From: Kiritimatiellota bacterium
GTDB lineage: Bacteria > Verrucomicrobiota > Kiritimatiellia > RFP12 > UBA1067
Direction of reading: 5' to 3'
DNA: 44,914 nucleotides
NCBI GenBank assembly: GCA_009778475.1
Contig: WRJS01000018.1
Span: 1 to 44,914, forward strand
Numbering within the stretch: position 1 is the stretch's first letter; each line of letters starts with the position of its first letter. Below are positions 1 through 7,912 of this stretch, piece by piece. The position numbers and the translations under genes are program-made. The notes under the pieces are model-generated. The model searched no databases. It saw only the letters and a program-made list of their open reading frames with translations, and was not told the origin of the DNA.

Positions 1-334
1 GCAGCCGCACCACGTTCGCGTTCACCTCGTGCTTGATGACCTGCTCGACGACCCGCACCGCCTCCTCCGTCGTCACCCGCAGCCCCCGCACGAACTGCGG
101 CGCGATGCCCGCCCGCGCCATCCCGCGCGAGATCGCCTTGCCGCCCCCGTGCACCAGCACCACCTTCATGCCCACCGCGCTCATCAGCGCGATGTCCGTC
201 AGCAGCCCCTCCAGGTTCTCGGGGATCTCCATCACGCTCCCGCCCACCTTCACGAGCACCACCGCCCCCTTGAAGTCCTGTATGTACGGCAACGCCTCCA
301 CCAGCACCGAAGCTTTTTCAATCACCTTCTGCAT
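1..334 (-). CDS. argB: Acetylglutamate kinase, N-terminal part (cut by window edge)
   Basis: ArgB phosphorylates N-acetyl-L-glutamate in arginine biosynthesis in the cytoplasm. About 111 N-terminal residues are visible on the minus strand. They begin MQKVIEKASVLVEALPYIQ, which matches the usual ArgB N-terminus, followed by the nucleotide-binding VLVKVGGSVM strand and the glycine-rich VLVHGGGKAI loop. The reading frame is open upstream of this ATG, but that extension (RLREQDERKVKS) is not typical of the family, so I chose the ATG at 334. The C-terminal two thirds lie outside the window. It is divergent from the lipoprotein gene at 593. argJ, from the same pathway, is about 14 kb away. Confidence 0.9.
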   Translation of the reverse strand, partial: MQKVIEKASVLVEALPYIQDFKGAVVLVKVGGSVMEIPENLEGLLTDIALMSAVGMKVVLVHGGGKAISRGMARAGIAPQFVRGLRVTTEEAVRVVEQVIKHEVNANVVRL

Positions 335-531
335 CACGCTTTTTACCTTACGCTCATCCTGCTCCCGCAACCGCTCCAGCCTTTCCTTCTCTCTGCCGTT
401 ACGCCTCCGTATCGGTCCTGAAAATATCGGGAAAGGGTGAAACAAATACGTAACATCTTATCACACGCCGCCGCCTTGCACAAGGGGAAACCCGCCGATA
501 GTTGCGGCGGTAAAAAATCATTCTATTTTGA

Positions 532-560
532 TTGCCAAGGTGCGGAAAGGGGAGTACACT
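532..560 (+). promoter_or_regulatory. Sigma-70-like promoter for the FIST lipoprotein gene
   Basis: A TTGCCA -35 hexamer (532-537) and a TACACT -10 hexamer (555-560) are separated by exactly 17 bases. Transcription would start near 567, giving a leader of about 26 bases before the ATG at 593, with a purine-rich GAAGGGG Shine-Dalgarno at 580-586. Judged by eye only. Confidence 0.5.
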
Positions 561-592
561 TTTTACTTTTGAAACGTGTGGAAGGGGTCGGG

Positions 593-1879
593 ATGATGAG
601 ATCGCATGGGCTGATGTTAGGGATGGCGCTGCTGGCGGGATGCGCGGCGGTGTGGGAGCAGCAGGCGGATGTCGCGCCGAAGCCGAACGGGAGTTTGGTC
701 GCCGCGACGGCGTGGGCGAAGGTGCCGCAGGGCGGCGACGCGTACGGCGCGGGGCGTCACGCGGCGCTGAGCCTGAAGGCGAAGCTCGGCGCGGTCGAGC
801 CGCAGGTGGTCGTGCTGACGGAGTGTTTCGCGGAGAAGGTGGACAAGGCGAAGGCCGCGAAGGGCGTGGCGTCGGTGTTCGGCAAAGAGCGCGTGGTGGG
901 CATCGCGTCTTACGGGTTCTACACGCGTGACGGGGTGGCGGACCGCGAGGCGGTGGGGCTGCTGGCGCTGGGCGGTGACGGCATCGCGGTGCGCACGGCG
1001 TTCGTGCCGAAGCTGAACAGCGTGGGGCTGGCGCAGGAGAGCGAGGAGCTGAAGGCGGCGCTCGGGGACGCGGGTCGGAAACTGGCGGCGCAGCTGCAGA
1101 CGCTCGTCTATAATGAGGCGGATTACAACCAGCAGACGCGCCTGATGGTGGTGCTGGCGGACACGCACTCGCCGAAGAACCAGCTCTTGCTGGACGGCAT
1201 ACAGTCTGTGGTCGGCACGGCGTTCCCCATCACGGGCGGCTCGGCGAACAAGAACGCGGGGCAGAATTTTATCCACTGGCGCGGCGGGCTGTACGCCGAC
1301 GCGGCGGTCGCGCTGATGATCGACGGCAACATCGCGTCCGCGCAGAACGGCGCACAGGCGAAGGACAACGACGCTGTCCTTGCGACGGCAAGGAAGGTGG
1401 CGAGCGACTTGACGGTGTCCTATGTCAACATTCATCCATCCCCGTTGGGTTTGTTCCTCGCGTTTGACTGCGCCGGGCGCAAGGGCAAGCTCGACGCCAT
1501 CGACGATGAGCGGAAGGCAGTCATCGAGGGGTTAAAGGAGGGTAAAGCGTTTGAGGTGACGACAACTGTAGATGAGGATGGTAACAGCACGGAGACAGAA
1601 AAGGAAGTCCCCTATAAAGATCCCCGTCTTGCTCCTTCAGCGTATTATGCTGCTGGTATGAATAGCCCTAAATCGCGCAGGGTGGTCTCCCCCAATTTCG
1701 CGAACGCGGAGATATTCGGGATGTGGTGCGCGGGCGAGTTCGGCTGCCCGGAGGATTCCTTGGAGCATCCTGTCGGGCGCGGCTGGCACATCATGGGGAC
1801 AGTCCTCGGCCCCCGCCGCGTTCCCGCCCCAATAGCCCGCACAATGCCTACGTCAGTAGTAAGGGAGATCGAGCCATGA
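593..1879 (+). CDS. FIST-domain-like lipoprotein
   Basis: The protein has 428 residues from the ATG at 593 (a second ATG follows at 596). It starts with MMRSHGLMLGMALLAGC, a lipoprotein signal with an LAGC lipobox, so it is probably exported and lipid-anchored. The body resembles FIST N/C sensory domains: a VVVLTECFAEK strand, VVGIASYGFYTRDG, the PITGGSANKNAG loop, and YADAAVALMIDGNI in the middle. FIST domains are thought to bind small ligands and usually sit in cytoplasmic signalling proteins, so a lipid-anchored version is unusual. The C-terminal FGMWCAGEFGCPED segment also fits the family. Codons at about 1500-1665 are clearly less GC-rich than the rest and may mark an inserted segment. 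An upstream in-frame ATG at 437 would place the lipobox internally and is rejected. The gene leads into the overlapping small ORF and the HzsA-like gene downstream. Confidence 0.7.
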   Translation: MMRSHGLMLGMALLAGCAAVWEQQADVAPKPNGSLVAATAWAKVPQGGDAYGAGRHAALSLKAKLGAVEPQVVVLTECFAEKVDKAKAAKGVASVFGKERVVGIASYGFYTRDGVADREAVGLLALGGDGIAVRTAFVPKLNSVGLAQESEELKAALGDAGRKLAAQLQTLVYNEADYNQQTRLMVVLADTHSPKNQLLLDGIQSVVGTAFPITGGSANKNAGQNFIHWRGGLYADAAVALMIDGNIASAQNGAQAKDNDAVLATARKVASDLTVSYVNIHPSPLGLFLAFDCAGRKGKLDAIDDERKAVIEGLKEGKAFEVTTTVDEDGNSTETEKEVPYKDPRLAPSAYYAAGMNSPKSRRVVSPNFANAEIFGMWCAGEFGCPEDSLEHPVGRGWHIMGTVLGPRRVPAPIARTMPTSVVREIEP

Positions 1880-1968
1880 TGAACCGGCTCACGGGGATGC
1901 CCGAAGCCATTTTGTCGACGCGAATCGATGCGCGTCGACACGAGTCGAAAGAAAGGTACACACGATGA
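1876..1968 (+). CDS. Possible 30-residue ORF overlapping both neighbours
   Basis: The frame begins MMNRLTGMPEAILSTRID and ends with TGA at 1966-1968. Its ATG overlaps the stop of the FIST-like gene (ATGA at 1876-1879), and its stop overlaps the ATG of the HzsA-like gene (ATGA at 1965-1968). This is the arrangement expected for translational coupling. No family is recognised. A near-perfect 26-bp palindrome (1914-1939) lies inside it, so the stretch could instead be an intercistronic regulatory element that is open by chance. Confidence 0.35.
   Translation: MMNRLTGMPEAILSTRIDARRHESKERYTR
1914..1939. repeat. 26-bp near-perfect palindrome
   Basis: GTCGACGCG (1914-1922) pairs perfectly with CGCGTCGAC (1931-1939). 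The central eight bases contain ATCGAT, so 24 of 26 positions are symmetric. It lies 25 bases before the start of the HzsA-like gene. It could be a dimeric operator or an mRNA hairpin covering the downstream initiation region; the sequence does not decide between them. Confidence 0.55.
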
Positions 1969-4691
1969 GACACACATTCCTTGCATTTATGTTCGCCCTG
2001 CCGCTGCTGGCGCAGGACAGGCTGCCCGTGAAAACGCAGGTCGTGCGCGGGGGCGATGAGCCGGTCAAGATCGTCGCGGACGTGACGGGCGCGGGGACGC
2101 TGTTCCTCGCGGCGTCGAACGGGGGGGACGATTACCATTACGATCAGGCGGTGTGGTGCGAGCCGCGGCTGTTCGCGGCGGACGGCAAGGAGATCGACGT
2201 GACGCGGCTGGAGTACGCGGTGGCGAAGTTCGGCTGGGGGCAGGTGAGCGTGCGGGGCGTGAAGGTGGGGTCGCGTTCGTTTGAGCGGGCGTGGTACGCG
2301 CACGCGCCGTCGGTGCTGAAGTTCGATGTCGCGAAGCTGGGCGCGGTGCGCTTCGAGGCGTGGGTGGGCATCGAGGGCGGCTCGGGCAAGAACGGGAGCT
2401 CGGAGTTCATCGTGGCGGCGGCGGAGCCGCAGGGGCTGGGCAAGGAGCCGATGACGGTGATGGAGTTCGTGGGGCAGGCGGAGATGCCGCCCGTCGCGAA
2501 CGTCCCGGTCGCGGAGGCGAAGGTGGCGTTCAACGCGGAGGCGGCGAAGGCGCTGCTCGCGAAGGGCATCCGCCAGATGCTGTTCGTGCGGCGGTTCACG
2601 CTGACGTGCAGCCACGTCTATACGGAGTTCATCGACGCGCGGTGGAACCCCGGCGGCGGCCTGTGCATCCTCGACTTGGAGACGGGCGCGGCGAAGGAGC
2701 TCACGCCGGAGGCGATGCGCAAGGGGGTCGTCAACCGCTTCGACCTGTCGTGGGACGCGAAGAAAATCGTGTTCGACTACAAGGCCGGGCCGAAGGAGCC
2801 GTACTGCATCTACGAGATGGGCATCGACGGCGCGGGCCTGCGCCAGCTGACGTTCCCGACGCCCGACAACGACGCGCTGCTGGCGCGTTACGGCATCCGC
2901 CCCGACGATATGCACCCGTGCTATCTGCAGGACGGCTCGATCATCTTCTCCTCCTCGCGTTGCCTCGCGAGCGTCCTGTGCGACGGTGGCGACGGCTTCA
3001 AGACGACGACCCTGCACCGCATGGACGCGGACGGCGGCAACATCCGCCAGCTGAGCTTCAACGTCCTGAGCGAGTTCTCCCCCGCCGTGCTGCCCGACGG
3101 CCGCGTGCTGTATATGCGCTGGGAATACAACCGCAAGGGCGCGGGCGAGATCAAGTGCCTCTGGTCCATGCGCCCCGACGGCTCCGGCACCGCCGAGGTG
3201 TACGGCGACCACATCCAAGACCCCGAGACCATGCTCTACGGCCGCCCCATCCCCGGCTCGGACAAGATCAGCTTCCTCGGCTGCTCGCACTGGGGCCCGA
3301 ACAACGCCGTCGGCACCGTCATCGTGCTAGACCCCAAGGCCGACCTCACCTCCACCAACGCCATGCGCTTCGTCACCCCCGACGTGATGGCCCTCACGCA
3401 CGGCGGCTACACCTTCATCGTCAACGGCAAGCGCATCGACGACAGCACCGGCCGCGTCGGCCGCCTCTTCAAAGACCCCTACCCCCTCGCCGAGGACCTC
3501 TTCCTCGTCGCCGTCAAGCCCAAAGGCATCGGCTGGGAGATCGCCAACGGCTACCACCTCGCCACCCTCGACGGCGACGGCCGCGAGACCCCCCTCTTCC
3601 GCGACGAAGGCATGTCCTGCTGGCACCCGTACCCCGTCACGCCCCGCGCCGTCCCCCCCATGCCCAGCGCCGCCCGCGACCCCGCCCTCGCCGCCGCCGG
3701 GCAGGCCCAGTGCCTCGTCACCGACATCTACGCCGGCATGGAAGGCGTCACCCGCGGCGACGTCAAGCACCTGCGCGTCATGGAGCAAGTCCCCCGCCCC
3801 TGGGCCGCCCGCACCGTCTGGGGCAACACCGACACCGACGGCATGGCCCACTCCGCCCTCGGCCCGCGCATCCTCGGCCTGCACGTCCAGCACGGCATCG
3901 TCCCCGTCGAGCCCGACGGCTCCGCCAACTTCCTCGTCCCCGCCAACCGCAACATCTACTTCCAGGCCCTCGACGCCGACGGCCGCGCCATCCAGACCGA
4001 GCGCACCTACATCAACTACATGCCCGGCGAGACCCGCGGCTGCGTCGGCTGCCACATCCGCTCCACCGCCGACGCCGGCATCCCCCCCGCCACCCCCGCC
4101 GCCATGCGCCGCAAGCCCTCCGCCATCACCCCCGAGCCCGGCGGCATCGCCCAGACCCTCGACTACGCCCGCCAGATACAGCCCATCCTCGACAAGCACT
4201 GCACCGCCTGCCACGACGGCGACAAGCCCCCCGCCAACCTCACCCTCACCGGCGCGCCCACCCGCATCTACAACGTCTCCTACGACCAGCTCATGAAGCG
4301 CAACGTCATCGGCCGCCAAGCCAACGAGAACGACGTCCGCACCGGCGACACCGAATACACCCCCCCCTACTGGTACGGCGCCTACTCCAGCCTCCTCGCC
4401 GCCACCATCGGCGGCTTCACCCCCCGCCTCGACGCCTTCGGCCCCAACGCCGAGAAGATGCACCAGCGCCTCGCCGGCCTGCGCGACCACCACGAAAAGC
4501 TCAAGCTCACCCCCGACGAGAAACGCGCCATCTACCGCTGGCTCGACACCTCCTGCCAATACCACCCCAGCTACTGGGGCCGCAAGCACGAGCAATTCGC
4601 CGCCACCCCCTTCTACCGCCCCGCCATCACCCTCCCCGAAGCCCTCGCCACCCACTGGCCCGAACGCCTCGCGGATGCCTACAAAAAATAA
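1965..4691 (+). CDS. Secreted HzsA-like di-haem protein with N-terminal NPCBM-like domain
   Basis: The protein has 908 residues and a signal peptide (MRHTFLAFMFALPLLAQ). Residues about 20-160 resemble an NPCBM-type carbohydrate-binding beta sandwich. The middle resembles the beta-propeller region of proteins annotated as hydrazine synthase alpha-subunit-like, with repeated DG-rich blades such as LRQLTFPTPD and IRQLSFNVLSEFSP. Two c-type haem motifs follow: CVGCH at residues 693-697, within the typical MPGETRGCVGCH context, and CTACH at 746-750. Export to the periplasm or surface and covalent haem attachment are therefore expected. In PVC bacteria these proteins are common in organisms that do not perform anammox, so hydrazine synthesis should not be assumed; the substrate is unknown. 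The preferred alanine and threonine codons switch from GCG/ACG to GCC/ACC around 3250. The Shine-Dalgarno is GAAAGG. Confidence 0.75.
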   Translation: MRHTFLAFMFALPLLAQDRLPVKTQVVRGGDEPVKIVADVTGAGTLFLAASNGGDDYHYDQAVWCEPRLFAADGKEIDVTRLEYAVAKFGWGQVSVRGVKVGSRSFERAWYAHAPSVLKFDVAKLGAVRFEAWVGIEGGSGKNGSSEFIVAAAEPQGLGKEPMTVMEFVGQAEMPPVANVPVAEAKVAFNAEAAKALLAKGIRQMLFVRRFTLTCSHVYTEFIDARWNPGGGLCILDLETGAAKELTPEAMRKGVVNRFDLSWDAKKIVFDYKAGPKEPYCIYEMGIDGAGLRQLTFPTPDNDALLARYGIRPDDMHPCYLQDGSIIFSSSRCLASVLCDGGDGFKTTTLHRMDADGGNIRQLSFNVLSEFSPAVLPDGRVLYMRWEYNRKGAGEIKCLWSMRPDGSGTAEVYGDHIQDPETMLYGRPIPGSDKISFLGCSHWGPNNAVGTVIVLDPKADLTSTNAMRFVTPDVMALTHGGYTFIVNGKRIDDSTGRVGRLFKDPYPLAEDLFLVAVKPKGIGWEIANGYHLATLDGDGRETPLFRDEGMSCWHPYPVTPRAVPPMPSAARDPALAAAGQAQCLVTDIYAGMEGVTRGDVKHLRVMEQVPRPWAARTVWGNTDTDGMAHSALGPRILGLHVQHGIVPVEPDGSANFLVPANRNIYFQALDADGRAIQTERTYINYMPGETRGCVGCHIRSTADAGIPPATPAAMRRKPSAITPEPGGIAQTLDYARQIQPILDKHCTACHDGDKPPANLTLTGAPTRIYNVSYDQLMKRNVIGRQANENDVRTGDTEYTPPYWYGAYSSLLAATIGGFTPRLDAFGPNAEKMHQRLAGLRDHHEKLKLTPDEKRAIYRWLDTSCQYHPSYWGRKHEQFAATPFYRPAITLPEALATHWPERLADAYKK

Positions 4692-5345
4692 ACGGGGTTT
4701 TATTTTTGACAGGATTAACAGGATTTCACAGGATTTCCCTTCGGGCGCATACAGTTTTCCTAACCACAGATTACACGGATTACGCAGATGTTTTTTTTAC
4801 CTGTGAAATTTGCGTCATCTGCGGTTAAATTAAACGGGGTTTTATTTTGACAGGATGAACAGGATTTCACAGGATTTCCCCTTCGGGGCGCACATGGATT
4901 TCCCCATCTAAAATCCAAAATCTAAAATGCCTTTGCCCCTTGTGGTTTTCGCCTTGCATTTTGCGCCTTCGTGCGGAAACGTATTTGCCATTCAGTCACG
5001 GCTACAGCGGGAAGATGCTTCCCTGCAAGGACACGCCCAGGCACTGCGCGAGAACCGCGAGCGTTACAACCTCTCGGCGGGCTGGGATGCGCGACCTCCA
5101 GAGCGCATTTCACTTGGACGTTGAATGTTCCCTGTTGAATATTGGATATTCCCCGAGGGCTTCCAGCCTTGTGTCAATGCATAATGCATAATTCACAATT
5201 CCTACGCGGCTTCCTGCCCCATTGGCCACACGCCGCGCCAACGGGGCCCCCTGTCTCGCCCTCCAATTGGGACACAAAACCGAAGCGCATTTAACTTGGA
5301 CATTGAATATTCCGTGTTGAATATTGGATATTCCCCGAGGGCTTG
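4689..5345. repeat. Repeat-packed intergenic region
   Basis: No credible gene is seen in 4692-5367. The stretch contains two copies of a ~63-bp repeat rich in ACAGGATT words (4689-4751 and 4831-4893). The first copy begins at the TAA stop of the preceding gene. Between them lies an imperfect inverted repeat (CGCAGATG 4783-4790 with CATCTGCG 4816-4823). Two copies of a ~61-bp unit containing TTGAATATTGGATATTCC follow (5103-5163 and 5285-5345), with a palindromic CCCCATTGG...CCAACGGGG element (5215-5271) between them. Related copies occur at 10469-10680, 13373-13408 and, inverted, 31282-31331. Their dispersion suggests mobile or amplified non-coding repeats. Confidence 0.75.
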
Positions 5346-5346
5346 C

Positions 5347-5369
5347 AAGGGCGAATGACCCTCGCCCTT
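5347..5369. terminator. Hairpin at the 3' end of the minus-strand hydrolase gene
   Basis: AAGGGCGA (5347-5354) and TCGCCCTT (5362-5369) form an 8-bp stem with a 7-base loop that overlaps the stop codon of the gene ending at 5368. There is no U tract, so terminator activity is uncertain. Confidence 0.3.
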
Positions 5370-7731
5370 ACCACGCATACACCCGCACTTCATACGGACC
5401 GAGCGTCACTTCCGTCCCGGCCGCCCCTTTCAAGTCCAGCACCCCCGACCCGAAGGCTTCCTTCAATTCCTTTGCGCCGCTCAACGCATCAAGTGTGCGG
5501 AGGTCAACGGATTGCCCTGTGGCCTCCGTGTTGGCGAGCAGCACATAGCGTTTCTTCGGGTGCTCTTGGCAGCAGAGGCCGTGTACCTTCCCGTCCGCGC
5601 ATTTGAACTGCTTGCGCCCATCCTTGTTGAGAAGCGCGGGGGAGAGGGCCGTGAACTCGGACACAATCTGTTTCATCGCGCCGTGTAGCGCGGGGTGGTG
5701 TTTCAGCCCGCTAGTGCCGCCGTCGTCCCACGGATACCAGAGTATCCCCCTCGCTTCATGCACCACGCCGAGGTACGACATCACGCGTAGAATCTCGGGC
5801 GTCTCCGTGCCGAACGCCTGCGGCACGCAGATGACAGGGCGGTCGCCAGCAGTGGCGGCCCATGCCATGTCCATCCAGTCCGACACCATCGTGACGGGGT
5901 TCTTGGGGTACGGGTAGGGGTCCACGGCGAAGATGTCGCCCAGCGGCACTTGCGAGGTGAACAGCGGCGGCGTGCAGGAGACCATAAACGTGGGGTGCCT
6001 GTTGTCCCATTTGTGGTACACGTCGTTGACGCGCTGGGCGGCCTCGAACGCGGAGGCCGACGGCTCATCGATGGCATACCAGAACAGCAGGTTCGGGTAC
6101 TTGTCCGCGATATCCTTCGCGCGCTCGCCGATCCACTCCTCGCCGCTCCCGCGGTGATTCTGCTCGTACAGCACTCGCAGGCCGTGCCGTGCCGGGTCGG
6201 TGAGGGCCCGCTCGTTGAACCAGCTCCACATCTGCACGGTGTTGAACCCGAGCGAGGCGACCTGGTCGAGGTCATCGGGGCTGACGTGATAGATGCCGAT
6301 TGGGAAAAACGGTGCGCCGCCCGCAATGATGTTCATGTCGTCGTCGATATAAACGGGGCATTCGGCATCGCTCAACACGGTGAGCGGCGCGGCCTTCGTC
6401 TCCGCAAGCCTGCCCTTCCAGTAAAGCTCGGCCGTGATGGTGTATGCGCCCGGCTTCGGCGTCCCGATATTCACGGGCAGCAGGAAACGTGTCTCCGTGG
6501 GTTCGGCCTTCGCCTTTCCGATGGACTTGCCGTTGGCATCGGCCACGTTCACATTGAGCGTCACGTTTTGCAATTTCTCGTTGTACGGGTTCAGCGTGAC
6601 GGTCACGAGAATCTGCCCCTTCCGTTTCTTCAAATCCGACGTCACCGCAAAGCCCCTGTAACGCGGCCCCGTGATGTCCAGCAAGGGCTTGATCTGGATA
6701 ACCCTGTCAAACACCCGCGCCCGCTCCTCTTTCCATCCTTTCGCATATAGGTCAAGAATAATGCGGACATCACCGCGTGCCTCAATATCGAAGTCCACCT
6801 TGGCGTCCACCTTGGCGTCGATATTGTTTTTGATGGGCGATGACGCGAGCCGAGCCGCCCTAAAGCTGTAACCGAAGGAAGCGTCATCTGTCTTTGCAAA
6901 AGGGATCACCGTCACCTCCCCGTTTATTTCACGCCTTCCCGAAAAGGTCATCTTGATCTCGTTCGTCCCGATGTTGAACGCGGGCAACTCAAACGCCGTC
7001 ACGTCCAGCCCGATGCGCTGAAGCCGCAGGCTGGCAATGAAATTCTCTAAGAACTCGGGCGAGCCGAGGCGGCACCCCGTCACATAGACGTAGCCCTTAC
7101 CGATGCGCCGCATGACCGCCTGCGGGCTGCCCTCGCTGCATTGGGCTACGACCTCCCACCCGTGCTCCTCGGGAAGCTCCAGGTGCCCCCAGATGTTGTT
7201 CTCCTGGACGCGGTTGGGGACAAACCGTATGGCGTTCTCGGGGCGCGTGCTTTCGATAGCCCCTCCAGCCTCGCAACGCGCCGCACCGAGCTTGAGCGAC
7301 GGGTCGATGGACATGAGCCACGCAAGCGTCTCAGGGTATAGCGCGTCCGTAGTGATGAGCGCGCCGCCCCCCTCCACAAACGCGCGGAACGCCGCGCCGT
7401 AACCCTCCATCTTCACACGCGCATCGCCCTGCCCGAAGTTGAACAGGGGGCAGACCAGCGCCATGTCGTAGGCGCGGAGGTTCGCGGTTAGCCTGTCCAT
7501 TTCCTCCGTGGTGGACGCGAACTTTTCAGCGTCCCAGCCGAGCTTGTCCAGCGCGGCGTCAAACTCGTCGTGGTGCATATTCTTCTTGTCGCCGTAAACG
7601 CCGTGCAAGACCGCGACGCTGACCCTGTCCTGCGCCTCGCCCTCCGCGCAGAACGTAACCGTGTGCGCCAGCGCCAACAGGCTGATGACACGCACCATGT
7701 CCATCGCTGAATACGTCTCTCTGTGTTTCAT
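5368..7731 (-). CDS. Secreted glycoside-hydrolase-like protein with N-terminal amidotransferase-like domain
   Basis: The protein has 787 residues with a probable signal peptide in MDMVRVISLLALAHTVTFC (the start may be this internal Met rather than the ATG at 7731). Residues about 35-230 resemble a class I glutamine-amidotransferase or ThuA-like fold (RAYDMALVCPLFNFGQGD, FRAFVEGGGALITTDAL). Beta-sandwich-like segments follow, then a TIM-barrel glycoside-hydrolase-like domain from about residue 460 (GGAPFFPIGIYHVSPDDL, GFNTVQMWSWFNE, YAIDEPSAS, GILWYPWDDGG). Glu556 in the IDEP motif is in the position of the acid/base of clan GH-A enzymes. I could not assign the nucleophile or the GH family. 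The longer open frame upstream to 8229 runs antisense through serS and is not used. A role in extracellular polysaccharide breakdown is inference. Confidence 0.65.
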   Translation of the reverse strand: MKHRETYSAMDMVRVISLLALAHTVTFCAEGEAQDRVSVAVLHGVYGDKKNMHHDEFDAALDKLGWDAEKFASTTEEMDRLTANLRAYDMALVCPLFNFGQGDARVKMEGYGAAFRAFVEGGGALITTDALYPETLAWLMSIDPSLKLGAARCEAGGAIESTRPENAIRFVPNRVQENNIWGHLELPEEHGWEVVAQCSEGSPQAVMRRIGKGYVYVTGCRLGSPEFLENFIASLRLQRIGLDVTAFELPAFNIGTNEIKMTFSGRREINGEVTVIPFAKTDDASFGYSFRAARLASSPIKNNIDAKVDAKVDFDIEARGDVRIILDLYAKGWKEERARVFDRVIQIKPLLDITGPRYRGFAVTSDLKKRKGQILVTVTLNPYNEKLQNVTLNVNVADANGKSIGKAKAEPTETRFLLPVNIGTPKPGAYTITAELYWKGRLAETKAAPLTVLSDAECPVYIDDDMNIIAGGAPFFPIGIYHVSPDDLDQVASLGFNTVQMWSWFNERALTDPARHGLRVLYEQNHRGSGEEWIGERAKDIADKYPNLLFWYAIDEPSASAFEAAQRVNDVYHKWDNRHPTFMVSCTPPLFTSQVPLGDIFAVDPYPYPKNPVTMVSDWMDMAWAATAGDRPVICVPQAFGTETPEILRVMSYLGVVHEARGILWYPWDDGGTSGLKHHPALHGAMKQIVSEFTALSPALLNKDGRKQFKCADGKVHGLCCQEHPKKRYVLLANTEATGQSVDLRTLDALSGAKELKEAFGSGVLDLKGAAGTEVTLGPYEVRVYAW

Positions 7732-7833
7732 GGGGTACAGCTTATCAGGCTGCCTTTCGTAAAGTCCAGACAAAACAGGCGCACGGTGTCTTATCTTGGC
7801 TGCTCCACCATTACAACCTTCTGAAAATCGGCG

Positions 7834-7862
7834 TTGACCGTGACTCCCGTTTGCGGTAATAT
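7834..7862 (+). promoter_or_regulatory. Promoter for serS
   Basis: TTGACC (7834-7839) and TAATAT (7857-7862) are separated by 17 bases, close to the sigma-70 consensus. The start point would be near 7869, giving a leader of about 44 bases that includes the GAAGGA Shine-Dalgarno at 7902-7907. Confidence 0.65.
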
Positions 7863-7912
7863 ATTGCTTTCGTTTATAACTCGTTGTGCGGACAAACGGA
7901 CGAAGGAACACC

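Noticed and set aside
3327..4655. Long minus-strand open frame (442 codons) inside the HzsA-like gene
   Set aside because: It is a Gly/Val/Ala/Glu-rich antisense shadow caused by the C-ending codons of the real gene. There is no family match and no Shine-Dalgarno.
1965..4691. True hydrazine synthase (anammox)
   Set aside because: Only domain-level resemblance is seen. No other anammox genes are present, and similar di-haem proteins are widespread in PVC bacteria.
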